Positions 17,112-25,352 of a DNA stretch of 37,045 bases are shown here, in pieces. Every line of letters begins with the position of its first letter. Position 1 is the stretch's first letter. Source of the stretch: Nostoc punctiforme NIES-2108 (GTDB taxonomy: Bacteria > Cyanobacteriota > Cyanobacteriia > Cyanobacteriales > Nostocaceae). Under the pieces are notes generated by a model that was given only the letters and a program-made list of their open reading frames with translations, did no database searches and was not told the DNA's origin. The position numbers and the translations under genes were made by a program. The DNA lies in NCBI GenBank assembly GCA_003326195.1, contig LXQE01000156.1:134831-171875 (forward strand). The letters run 5' to 3'.

Positions 17112-17646
17112 TTTTGTTTCCGTTGTTACATTTAAATAACTGTTTTTGATAATCCCGAATTAAAAACTTTTTTATGCTAGTTTGCTTTGCATTCCCAACA
17201 ATCAATAGTATAAATAAATACTATAGTAAAAAATCATGAGTTGGGGATGTTTACAGCAGGCTACTTCTGATAAATTTGCCAACGGCGTTTCTGGATGGCG
17301 GCTTCTCGCTCACCTGTAGTAGCCTTAAGCTTTCTCTCATCATCTAAATAAAGTGTTAACTTAAAAATTCTTTCCCAGCTCAACTAATTCTATGATTTAG
17401 CTAATTTGTTATACTTTTTCCCCAAGAAATTTCCTAGTCTGATGTAAAAATCATACTTACTGTTTGTGGTAGATGCAATTGTTAGGAAAAATCCTACACT
17501 AAAACAGCACAACAAAGCTGAAAAATGGCAACTAAAATTTAAGTTGAAAGTTTTTTGCCTAATATAAAGCAGCTAAGATAATCGCCAGAGGGCAGGCTAT
17601 ATAGCTTTGCAAAAGTTAAAAATTAACGAGAGATAGTTATCAGGTA
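17112..17646. other. Divergent spacer between the pentapeptide and metalloprotease genes
   Basis: About 535 bases holding the promoters of two divergent genes. It contains an AT-rich inverted repeat, ATAGTAT (17205-17211) and ATACTAT (17218-17224), and a possible coding remnant on the minus strand at 17261-17383. Confidence 0.45.
17261..17383 (-). pseudogene. Possible remnant or very small ORF
   Basis: A minus-strand open frame of 40 codons from a TTG at 17383 to a TAG at 17261. Its composition looks like real protein: WERIFKLTLYLDDE early and REAAIQKRRWQIYQK at the end. It has no ATG and no clear ribosome site, and an in-frame stop lies immediately upstream. It reads as the C-terminal end of a decayed gene. 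I do not recognise the family. Confidence 0.35.
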
Positions 17647-20600
17647 ATGAATGCGATGAACAGATTAACCTTTTATATGATTTTGTTACATAGTTTATTT
17701 TTAGGAATAGCGACAGCTAGCGCTAAGTCACCGTTTGTTAACAATGTTGATACAGCCAAGCATATTGTTGGAGAAAATGTGGTTACAGCCAGAAGTGGAG
17801 AGAAATTCAATAGTCAGTTATCGACAGAAACTTCTTCAACTAAAATCTCAGCCTTATCATTAAATAATATTAATATTCCTCAGAAACAGAGGCTACCATT
17901 AGGTCAAATTTGGGTAGTTAATCAAAATAAATATGCACAAGCTCAACCGTTTATTTGGATAGTAAAAAACCTGAAACAAGCAGGTCAGCAACCATTTTTA
18001 GAAGTTGTACCCCCCCCAGAGAAAGCAAATGCAAAGCCTAGTACTACCGCGAAACCAGCAGCAAAGGATGATTTAGAGCCATTTAACGAAGTAATTAAAA
18101 ACACCCAAAAATCAGGGGGGTTGTTCACACTTTATCGTAATAAAGAAAAAAATAAGATTTATCTAGAAATTAAGCCAGAACAACTTAATAAAAATTACCT
18201 AGCTACGGCAACCCTGGAATCGGGTATTGGCGAACGGGGTATTTACAGTGGTATGCCTCTGCAAGATTTTTTGTTTTATTTCCAACGGGTGGATGATAAA
18301 CTACACTTTGTCATCCGCAATGTGAATTTTCGCACTCGTGAGGGAGATCCCCAAGTGCGATCGCTGACGCGATCTTTTAGTGACTCTGTTCTCTACACCA
18401 TTGCCATTAAAAGCATTCATCCAGAACGCAAAACCCTTCTCATTGACTTGCAAGATTTGTTACTCACAGACTTAGCTGGATTATCTGTAGGTTTAGGAGT
18501 ACCAAAAAGCACAAGTCAGTCCTATTTTGGTACTGCTAAAGCCTTTCCCCAAAACTTAGAAGTCGAGTCAATTTTGAATTACTCTAATAGCGTTGACGGC
18601 GACAATGAAATTGCAGGCTTTGGGTCGCTAGCTGACAACCGTGGCTTTACCTTGCGCGTCCACTACAGTCTCTCCCAACTACCCGATCGAGATTATCGAC
18701 CGCGCTTTGCTGACGATCGCGTCGGCTATTTCATCACCGCCTACCAAGATTTATCCAAAGACGACGATCGCGGCGATTCTTTTGTCCGCTACATAAATCG
18801 CTGGAATTTAGAAAAACAAGATCCGAAAGCAGTCATTTCTCACCCCAAAAAACCAATTGTCTTCTGGATTGATAACGCTGTACCCTTAGATTACCGCGAT
18901 GCCATGAAAGAAGGCGTTCTGATGTGGAACAAAGCCTTTCTCAAAGCCGGATTCAAGGATGCAATTGAAGTCCGCCAAATGCCAGATGATGCTACCTGGG
19001 ACCCAGCAGATATTCGTTACAACACGATTCGCTGGATCAACACAGTCGATGGCTACTTTGCAATGGGGCCATCCCGCGTTAACCCATTGACAGGGGAAAT
19101 TTTGGATGCAGACATTCTCGTAGATGCTAGCTTTATCCGCGCACTCAAGAGTGAATATCGCAAAATCGTCCAACCCAGCCAAACAGAAAATCGCACGACT
19201 TTATCAGCTTTGATGCAAAATCGTCTACTTTGCGCCAATGGTTTAGATGGCAAAAACAATGGTGTGCCCCAAAAGATGCAAGGACAAGAGGGGTTGTTGA
19301 ATCGTTTATCGAAAATGGCAGGCGAGTACGATTTATGCTATGGCATGGAAGCTGCTAACCAGTTTGCCTTTGGTTCACTGGCGATGTCACTGCTGCCTGA
19401 TACTATGGCTACTCCAGACCAGGTGAAAGAATATATTAATCAATATTTACGTTTAATTATCGCTCACGAAGTTGGACATACTCTTGGTTTACGTCATAAC
19501 TTCCGTGGTAGTACACTGCTACCACCACAGGAGATGAATAATACAGAAATTACCAAAAATAAAGGTCTGACAACTTCTGTCATGGACTATATTCCCCCAA
19601 ATATCGCCCCTCAAGGTACAAAACAAGGAGATTATTTTCCTACTATGGTGGGGACTTATGATGAATGGGCAATTAAGTATGGCTACACAACAATTCAGAC
19701 ATCAACTCCTTTAGCAGAAAAGCCAATTTTGGAGGAAATTGCTGCACAATCCTACAAGCCAGAGTTGAGTTATTCCACAGATGAAGATGTATATGACCTC
19801 GACCCAACGGCTAATGCTTGGGATAATAGCGGTAATGTGCTGCTTTATTCTCAGTGGCAATTGAATAATTCGCGGGTGATGTGGGAACGTCTCGATAAGC
19901 GTTTCCCAATGGCTGGTGATAGTTACAGCGATGTGAGCGAACGTTTTAGCACAGTATTGGGTAACTATTTCCAGCAAATATATTTCACCACAAAATACAT
20001 CGGAGGACAATCTTTCTATCGCATTCACCCCAGCGAACTACCTGCCGAGAAAGTCTCTGGAGTTCCCCAACACCGTTTACCATTTGAAGCAGTACCAGTT
20101 GAAGAACAACGCCAAGCTTTAAAAACGCTACAAAAATATGTATTCGCAGAAGATGCCTTTCGTTTTTCACCAGACTTACTCAATAAATTAGCACCTTCCC
20201 GTTGGCGACATTGGGGTAGTTCTCCACAAGTGGGTCGTTTGGATTTTCCTATTCATGACTTGGTGCTACTAATGCAGGGTTCTGTGTTGCGAGATTTACT
20301 CTCAGGCGATCGCCTCTCTCGTCTCAAGGATATTGAACTCAAAACTCCCGAAGGAAAAGCATTGACTCTGCCAGAATTATTTGACACTTTGCAATCAGGT
20401 ATTTGGACGGAAGTCATCCAACCAAAAGCTAAACCGATAAAGATTGCCAGTTTGCGGCGAGGCTTGCAGCGTCAGTATTTGGACATTTTAACTAGTATGG
20501 TATTGCGAAAAGAAAATGTTCCAGAAGATGCTCGTACTCTAGCTTGGTATAAACTCAAACAGCTTGATGAAAAACTTAAGGGAGTTAATTCTGAGGATGA

Positions 20601-20676
20601 ATATACCAAAGCGCACTTATTAGAAACGCGCGATCGCATCGAGAAAGTTTTAAACGCTCCATTGCAAACAAATTAA
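17647..20676 (+). CDS. Secreted zinc metalloprotease, HExxHxxGxxH type (DUF5117/DUF4953-like)
   Basis: 1009 residues. An N-terminal signal peptide (hydrophobic core FYMILLHSLFLGIATASA) targets it across the inner membrane. A DUF5117-like region spans about 140-400 (KNKIYLEIKPEQLNKNYLATATLESG, FRTREGDPQVRSLTRSFSDS). The zinc-binding motif is HEVGHTLGLRHN, with H607, E608, H611 and H617. A Met-turn candidate, TTSVMDYIPP, lies about 40 residues downstream, so it belongs to a metzincin-like clan. The C-terminal part is a DUF4953-type helical region. ATG codons at 17647 and 17656 are both possible starts. Substrate is unknown. A hairpin terminator follows at 20687. Confidence 0.88.
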   Translation: MNAMNRLTFYMILLHSLFLGIATASAKSPFVNNVDTAKHIVGENVVTARSGEKFNSQLSTETSSTKISALSLNNINIPQKQRLPLGQIWVVNQNKYAQAQPFIWIVKNLKQAGQQPFLEVVPPPEKANAKPSTTAKPAAKDDLEPFNEVIKNTQKSGGLFTLYRNKEKNKIYLEIKPEQLNKNYLATATLESGIGERGIYSGMPLQDFLFYFQRVDDKLHFVIRNVNFRTREGDPQVRSLTRSFSDSVLYTIAIKSIHPERKTLLIDLQDLLLTDLAGLSVGLGVPKSTSQSYFGTAKAFPQNLEVESILNYSNSVDGDNEIAGFGSLADNRGFTLRVHYSLSQLPDRDYRPRFADDRVGYFITAYQDLSKDDDRGDSFVRYINRWNLEKQDPKAVISHPKKPIVFWIDNAVPLDYRDAMKEGVLMWNKAFLKAGFKDAIEVRQMPDDATWDPADIRYNTIRWINTVDGYFAMGPSRVNPLTGEILDADILVDASFIRALKSEYRKIVQPSQTENRTTLSALMQNRLLCANGLDGKNNGVPQKMQGQEGLLNRLSKMAGEYDLCYGMEAANQFAFGSLAMSLLPDTMATPDQVKEYINQYLRLIIAHEVGHTLGLRHNFRGSTLLPPQEMNNTEITKNKGLTTSVMDYIPPNIAPQGTKQGDYFPTMVGTYDEWAIKYGYTTIQTSTPLAEKPILEEIAAQSYKPELSYSTDEDVYDLDPTANAWDNSGNVLLYSQWQLNNSRVMWERLDKRFPMAGDSYSDVSERFSTVLGNYFQQIYFTTKYIGGQSFYRIHPSELPAEKVSGVPQHRLPFEAVPVEEQRQALKTLQKYVFAEDAFRFSPDLLNKLAPSRWRHWGSSPQVGRLDFPIHDLVLLMQGSVLRDLLSGDRLSRLKDIELKTPEGKALTLPELFDTLQSGIWTEVIQPKAKPIKIASLRRGLQRQYLDILTSMVLRKENVPEDARTLAWYKLKQLDEKLKGVNSEDEYTKAHLLETRDRIEKVLNAPLQTN

Positions 20677-20686
20677 AAAAGTTAGG

Positions 20687-20723
20687 AGTGAGGAGTTAAT
20701 AGTAAAATTCCTCACTTCTCTTC
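20687..20723 (+). terminator. Probable terminator after the metalloprotease gene
   Basis: AGTGAGGA (20687-20694) pairs with TCCTCACT (20709-20716) around a 14-nt loop and is followed by TCTCTTCTTTT. The sequence belongs to the GTGAGGAGT-type dispersed repeats of this genome, so a terminator role is inferred. Confidence 0.55.
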
Positions 20724-20783
20724 TTTTCCCCAAATTTTGGCAAAATATATTTAGAATGCTCATACAGGCTGAAAAAATAGTTT

Positions 20784-21203
20784 ATGTCAGCTAGAGATAA
20801 ATTTCACAATGTTGTGAAATCAGCATTGCAAAAGGACGGATGGCGAATTACTGATGACCCTTTGCTAATTCGCATAGAAAATATTACCGATATGTATATC
20901 GATTTGGGAGCAGAGAGAATTATTGCGGCAGAAAGAGAAGGACAAATAATAGCGGTTGAAGTTAAAAGTTTCATCGGCACTTCAACTATTTCTGAGTTTC
21001 ATACTGCGGTGGGACAATTTATTAATTATCGATACGCATTAGAAGAGATAGATTCCGAGCGAGTTTTGTATTTAGCAGTGCCTTTAAACACTTATAACGA
21101 TTTTTTAAATAAACCATTTATCAAAACTATTATCCAGCGCAGTCAAATCAATCTGATAGTTTATGATGTGGAAACGGAGGAAATTATCCGATGGCAGATT
21201 TAG
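20784..21203 (+). CDS. xisH: XisH family protein
   Basis: A 139-residue protein that matches XisH throughout: MSARDKFHNVVKSALQKDGW at the start, MYIDLGAERIIAAEREGQIIAVEVKSF in the middle and VYDVETEEIIRWQI at the end. The D...E-x-K pattern (IDLGAE, then AVEVKSF) fits a PD-(D/E)XK nuclease-like fold. XisH was named for control of fdxN-element excision in Anabaena, but most copies, including this one, are not next to an excision element. It overlaps the next gene by 13 nt, so the two are translationally coupled. The pair behaves as a mobile two-gene module in cyanobacteria and its biochemical role is unsettled. Confidence 0.93.
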   Translation: MSARDKFHNVVKSALQKDGWRITDDPLLIRIENITDMYIDLGAERIIAAEREGQIIAVEVKSFIGTSTISEFHTAVGQFINYRYALEEIDSERVLYLAVPLNTYNDFLNKPFIKTIIQRSQINLIVYDVETEEIIRWQI

Positions 21204-21526
21204 ATAAATATCGAGAGTGTATTCGGCAATTACTTACAGAATATGCTCAACGCGCCTCCTCTAATAATGAAATTGAAGCTCAAACAATTTTTGACGTAGA
21301 ACAAGACCATTACCAACTCATATATATTGGTTGGCAAAATAGACGTAGGGTTTTTGGCCCTGTGATGCATTTTGATATCAAAAACGGCAAAATTTGGATT
21401 CAGTGGAATGGTACAGAAGAGGATGTAGGTGAGCAACTTACGGCGATGGGAGTACCAAAACACGATATTGTCGTTGGGTTTCACCCGCCTTATATACGGC
21501 AGTATACAGATTATGCTGTGAGTTAA
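21191..21526 (+). CDS. xisI: XisI family protein
   Basis: A 111-residue partner of XisH. Diagnostic segments are MADLDKYRECIRQLLTEYAQ, IFDVEQDHYQLIYIGWQNRRR, GPVMHFDIKNGKIWIQWNGTE, and the closing VGFHPPYIRQYTDYAVS. The start lies inside the end of xisH, in another frame, and GGAGGAAATTATCCG just upstream can serve as its ribosome site. Co-occurrence and overlap suggest the two proteins act together. No recombinase or element end is visible nearby, so DNA excision is not supported for this copy. Confidence 0.93.
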   Translation: MADLDKYRECIRQLLTEYAQRASSNNEIEAQTIFDVEQDHYQLIYIGWQNRRRVFGPVMHFDIKNGKIWIQWNGTEEDVGEQLTAMGVPKHDIVVGFHPPYIRQYTDYAVS

Positions 21527-21535
21527 AAGCTGTTG

Positions 21536-21658
21536 CTAAACTACTTGTAAAAATCTCATTCGCTCTACGTATGTTGCACCGTTGATAAACTGTACCCGAT
21601 ACACATCTGGATTACTCAATTTTTCCCATTTAGTGTAACTAATGCGATGTCTAAAAAC
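21536..21658 (-). pseudogene. Decayed coding remnant, 3' end only
   Basis: A minus-strand open stretch of 40 codons ending in TAG at 21536, bounded upstream by a TGA and with no start codon. The text is protein-like (KWEKLSNPDVYRVQFINGAT, then VERMRFLQVV). It looks like the last exposed piece of an inactivated gene lying between xisI and the DUF1995 gene. The family is not recognised. Confidence 0.4.
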
Positions 21659-21710
21659 TCAAAATGAGGCAGCAGATAATAAAATCTATCTCTGCTACCT
21701 CTGCATTATC

Positions 21711-22445
21711 CTAACTACTCAATGCCTTTAAGAACCGTTGCAAACTCTTAAACACATTGGGCTTTCTTGTAGGTGTCGCGTCTGTTGTTGTTTGCGGTTG
21801 TCCTTTTAAAACAATGAGATCCAAATCATCACCAGATGGTTTTGTGGGTAATTCGGCAATTCTTTGATATTCGCCGGCGGTTTCCAGCCAAACTTCCCAC
21901 TGTCCTGGGTAGCAGCGATATAGGGCACTTTCATCGTCTATGGGGCGCACGTAATAGGCGGATTCAATGGTACTGATAAAGCGATCGCGGATTTTTCTCG
22001 CTGTATAACCAATACCCACGGTTCCAGAATCTTCTAAACGGGGATTTAACAAGACTAAGGGGCGATCGCCTATCACTTCACACAGCTTTTCCAACTGCGG
22101 CACTTCTACGGATGTGGGGGCGATGAATAAGAAAATTTCATCCTCTGGCTGAATTTTTGTCTGCAAGGAAGCAGCCCTACCCGTACCAATATCCAAAATT
22201 TGAAATGGTGCATCTGCCCAATTACGCCGGGCTAGGGCCGCAGCCCCAGCGTCGGCAAAGAAAATCTTCAAACGGGAATCATAATCTGTAAACGCCGGTA
22301 GAAATTGTTCCGCTACCGGCATAAACTTCAGTTCCGGGAACAGGAACTCAACTTGTATGCGAGTACAGCCATCTGCAAGGGCAGCTTGGACGGCTACACG
22401 AGATTGGGCGATCGCATCTTCAAGACTATTTGGAAGTTCACTCAT
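21711..22445 (-). CDS. DUF1995 family protein
   Basis: A 244-residue soluble protein shared by cyanobacteria and plastids. Typical features are the N-terminal LPNSLEDAIAQSRVAVQAAL, CTRIQVEFLFPELKFMPVAEQF, the FLFIAPTSVEVPQLEKL strand-loop, PLVLLNPRLEDSGTVGIGY, and a C-terminal aromatic segment (YYVRPIDDESALYRCYPGQWEVWLE). The role is unknown, although plant relatives are chloroplast proteins. Two ATGs are available (22454 and 22445). I prefer the inner one, MSELPNSLED, which resembles other members, but neither has a good ribosome site. The spacer to the plus-strand AvaK-like gene holds divergent promoters. Confidence 0.87.
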   Translation of the reverse strand: MSELPNSLEDAIAQSRVAVQAALADGCTRIQVEFLFPELKFMPVAEQFLPAFTDYDSRLKIFFADAGAAALARRNWADAPFQILDIGTGRAASLQTKIQPEDEIFLFIAPTSVEVPQLEKLCEVIGDRPLVLLNPRLEDSGTVGIGYTARKIRDRFISTIESAYYVRPIDDESALYRCYPGQWEVWLETAGEYQRIAELPTKPSGDDLDLIVLKGQPQTTTDATPTRKPNVFKSLQRFLKALSS

Positions 22446-22813
22446 AATCTGCATGGTTCTGTAGTGTCTACTTCCATTGTTTCAGTATTGGCTCTTAATT
22501 AGGACTTACGCAGACGAGATCGCCCAATCCCCTGAAAACGCAGGGCTGTTTCATTATGAAAAGCGCTGTATCGCCATGATGCGATCGCCTGAACCAGTTG
22601 AAAAATATTTTGTTTCAATATAGGGTCTTGTTTTTTATAACTTTAGTTATATCTCTATTGATGATTAATAGTGTTCAGCTTGAGTATTACCCTAACAATG
22701 TAAAAAATAAATCATCAAATATCTCCATTGAACTCAGTCGCCAGCAGGAGGATACTTAGCGCAATATTTTTTACACTAGAAAATAAACCTTATAAACAAC
22801 TTAGGAACAGCGT
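22446..22813. other. Divergent promoter spacer upstream of the first AvaK-like gene
   Basis: About 370 bases. It contains the dispersed string TTAGGACTTACGCA (22499-22512; another copy near 5223) and a CCCTG/CAGGG hairpin just after it. ATAACTTTAGTTAT, an interrupted palindrome also present at 6564, lies at 22637-22650. No ORF is supported. Confidence 0.45.
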
Positions 22814-23656
22814 ATGCCTCTTCATAAACTTGAACATTTTGACCAAAATTATCGAGACACTTTTGGCGGAGACGATCTCAAAGCGCTGGATCTTTATACT
22901 GGCGGAGGGGACAGAGTTGGCTCAGTTGCTGACGTTTTAGTTGATGATGATGGTCATTTCCGGTATTTAATTATTGATATAAGCTTAGATTTTGTTAGCA
23001 AGAAAATCTTACTACCAATTGGTCTTTGCCGGATCAGTTATCCAGAAAGACGCGTCTATGTTGACGGGTTAAGCAGACAGCAAATAGAAGGTTTACCCGA
23101 TCATACAGAAGATGCGATCGTTAATAATGATTACGAAGAAAAGGTACGTAGTGTATTTCGTTCTCCAACCAGCGGTGTAATTTCCGATCGCGATACATAT
23201 AATTACCAAAAAGATCCAGATTTATATGGGTTGAATGAGCAATCTAATCAAACTTTTAAACTCTATGAAGAACGATTAATTGCCAACAAACAACGCATCA
23301 AAACCGGAGAAGTAACGGTTGGTAAGCATATTGAAACAGAAACTGTACACGTTACAGTACCTATTCAAAAAGAACGAGTTCTGATTGAGCGAGTTACGCC
23401 AACAGAAGCAGGAAAGGCTATAAATCCCAATGAACTTCAGTTTCAAGAAGGGGAAGTAGCACGCATAGAAGTGTATGAAGAAACTCCTGAGATACATAAA
23501 GAAGCATTTGTGCGTGAAGAAGTCCGGGTGAAAAAAGTAGTAGAACGGGACACTGTAGAAGCAGAAGGCACCATTCGTCGAGAGCAATTGGATGTTGATA
23601 CTGCGGGTAATTTAGATGTGCAAGAAAATGGAATCGCTAGACATGAAGCTATTTAA
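22814..23656 (+). CDS. AvaK-like stress protein: PRC-barrel plus DUF2382
   Basis: 280 residues. The N-terminal PRC-barrel spans about 10-95 (GGDRVGSVADVLVDDDGHFRY, KKILLPIGLCRI). A variable linker follows, then DUF2382 from about 148 to 265 (LYEERLIANKQRIKTGEVTV, IETETVHVTVPIQKERVLIE, FVREEVRVKKVVERDTVEAE). DUF2382 proteins resemble YsnF and accumulate under general stress. The best known cyanobacterial relative is AvaK, the akinete marker of Anabaena variabilis. The protein is strongly charged and soluble, without a signal peptide. It is the first of three related genes in tandem, each with its own spacer, so separate promoters are likely. AGGA about 8 nt before the ATG supports the start. 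Confidence 0.87.
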   Translation: MPLHKLEHFDQNYRDTFGGDDLKALDLYTGGGDRVGSVADVLVDDDGHFRYLIIDISLDFVSKKILLPIGLCRISYPERRVYVDGLSRQQIEGLPDHTEDAIVNNDYEEKVRSVFRSPTSGVISDRDTYNYQKDPDLYGLNEQSNQTFKLYEERLIANKQRIKTGEVTVGKHIETETVHVTVPIQKERVLIERVTPTEAGKAINPNELQFQEGEVARIEVYEETPEIHKEAFVREEVRVKKVVERDTVEAEGTIRREQLDVDTAGNLDVQENGIARHEAI

Positions 23657-24087
23657 TTAGCTGGCTCATCAATTTGTTTAGTAGATTTATTTGAAATAAT
23701 CATACAGGCAAAGTTAATTTTTATCTTTGCCTGGGTTTATTTTATTCAACAACAAGATTTCCGACTTATAACAAGTAGGGAATTTAACCATTCAAAAAAA
23801 TTGTATTTTTTTGAATATACTTAAAGATACAAAACTTTGCGCTGAGAATTCTAATATTATATCTGGCAAACTCCATGTACTAAAGCTAGACATATCTTTA
23901 CAAAAGTAAAGTGAAATGCTCCTAATTTCGCGTCTCTTCTCTAGTTAGCCATATCGATCAAAAATCTCTATAACTTTTGATTATTTAACACTGGAAATAA
24001 TTCATTCGGCAGAAGGATGTATAACAATAAATAAATGTCTAGTTTAGTTATTAAGAGATGACAAAAAAATATTTGAGGTAAAACATA
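23657..24087. other. Spacer between the first and second AvaK-like genes
   Basis: About 430 A+T-rich bases beginning with a terminator hairpin at 23705. The remainder presumably carries the promoter of the second paralogue. No ORF is seen. Confidence 0.4.
23705..23742 (+). terminator. Intrinsic terminator after the first AvaK-like gene
   Basis: CAGGCAAAG (23705-23713) pairs perfectly with CTTTGCCTG (23725-23733), followed by GGTTTATTTT. It lies about 50 nt after the stop codon. Confidence 0.75.
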
Positions 24088-24996
24088 ATGGTTCTTTACA
24101 AACTAGAAGATTTTGAGCCTAGCTATCAAGAGAGTTTTGATGGTCATGACATTAAAGGACTGGGTGTCTATACACAGGGAACTGATGAAAAAGTTGGTAC
24201 TGTTAGCGATGTTTTAGTTGATGAAGAAGGTCATTTTCGCTATCTAGTTGTTGACTTAGGCTTCTGGATTTTTGGTAAAAAAGTATTACTACCAATTGGC
24301 CGCGCCCGTATCGACTATAACATTGATCGCGTTTACACAATTGGCTTGACTAGAGAGCAAGCTGAAGATTTGCCTGAGTTCGATGAACGTCAAACCCTTG
24401 ATTATGACTATGAAGAACGGGTGCGTGGGGTATATCGCCAACCCACAGACTACAACAACCTTCCTGTAGAAGCTGCAACACCATTAGACCCTTTAGCAGG
24501 ATTAGATCCTTTAGGAACACCTGTAGCACCATTAGGTACAACTCCCACTTATGCACGTGATAGCTATACTTACGAAAATGAGCCTGCTTTATACGGGTTA
24601 AATGAGCAAGATCATCAAACTCTGAGATTGTATGAAGAACGGCTGATTGCCAGCAAACGACGCCAAAAAACCGGAGAAGTAACAATTGGCAAGCATGTTG
24701 AAACTGATACCGCACGGATTGCAGTGCCAATAGAAAGAGAACGAGTTGTGATTGAGCGTGTAACTCCAGCAGATGCGGGTACGGCTGTTTCTGGGCGCGA
24801 AGCAGACTTCCGTGAAGGCGAAGTTGCTCGCATAGAGATCCATGAAGAAACTCCTGATATTCGCAAAGAAGCATTTTTGCGTGAAGAAGTCAGAGTTAGA
24901 AAAGTGGTCGATCAAGACACAGTTGAAACTCAAGAAACCGTGCGTCGTGAAGAGTTAGATGTTAATTCTGGTAATCTTCCGATTGAAGAACGCTAA
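24088..24996 (+). CDS. AvaK-like stress protein, second paralogue: PRC-barrel plus DUF2382
   Basis: 302 residues, clearly a duplicate of the gene ending at 23656. The PRC-barrel is at about 10-95 (GTDEKVGTVSDVLVDEEGHF, KKVLLPIGRARIDYN) and DUF2382 at about 175-295 (LYEERLIASKRRQKTGEVTI, FLREEVRVRKVVDQDTVETQ). It differs by a longer, Pro/Leu-rich linker at about 130-155 containing repeated LDPLAGLDPLGTPVAPLGT units. GAGG upstream of the ATG serves as the ribosome site. Family knowledge suggests a role in stress or dormancy; direct function is unproven. Sequence similarity is greatest in the DUF2382 half. Confidence 0.87.
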   Translation: MVLYKLEDFEPSYQESFDGHDIKGLGVYTQGTDEKVGTVSDVLVDEEGHFRYLVVDLGFWIFGKKVLLPIGRARIDYNIDRVYTIGLTREQAEDLPEFDERQTLDYDYEERVRGVYRQPTDYNNLPVEAATPLDPLAGLDPLGTPVAPLGTTPTYARDSYTYENEPALYGLNEQDHQTLRLYEERLIASKRRQKTGEVTIGKHVETDTARIAVPIERERVVIERVTPADAGTAVSGREADFREGEVARIEIHEETPDIRKEAFLREEVRVRKVVDQDTVETQETVRREELDVNSGNLPIEER

Positions 24997-25352
24997 CTAA
25001 ACATAGTCATTAGCTAGTAACTAATGACTAATAATTAATTCTACACAGTACAGGTGAGGCTGTTGAATTAGCTTTACCTGTCCTTACAATAGCTGATACC
25101 AGTTACAATATTTTTCGGATAAACCCAACAATCTCTATTTTTAACTGGGTAAAGGTTAAAGGTAAATTCAAACTTTTTCCCCTTCGCCTTTAACCGAAAA
25201 GTATTGATACCATTTAGAATTTTTGATTGCATATATTATTACTCTGGATATCAGTTAAATAAATCCATTGAGCGCAAATCTTTTCTAAATGGTATCCAGA
25301 TGATTAATAAATTTAATTTAGCTAAGTAGAAAGCAGTTAGTAAACTTTCCAG
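24997..25352. other. Spacer with hairpins between the second and third AvaK-like genes
   Basis: It starts with short TAGTAACTAATGACTAATAAT repeat-like text. An ACAGGTGAGGCT/AGCTTTACCTGT hairpin (25050-25081) follows, about 53 nt after the stop codon and without a good T-tract. It then carries the MITE-like inverted-repeat element at 25206-25296. Confidence 0.5.
25206..25296. repeat. Small MITE-like element with 14-bp inverted ends
   Basis: GATACCATTTAGAA (25206-25219) is repeated in perfect inversion at 25283-25296. With a small gap the similarity continues inward (TTTTGATTGC against GCAAATCTTTTC). The core has a CTGGATATCAG near-palindrome. Total length is 91 bp and there is no ORF. Confidence 0.6.

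Noticed and set aside
20784..21526. XisH/XisI as evidence for an fdxN-like excision element
   Set aside because: No recombinase gene, element border or interrupted gene is visible, and most family members occur without such elements.
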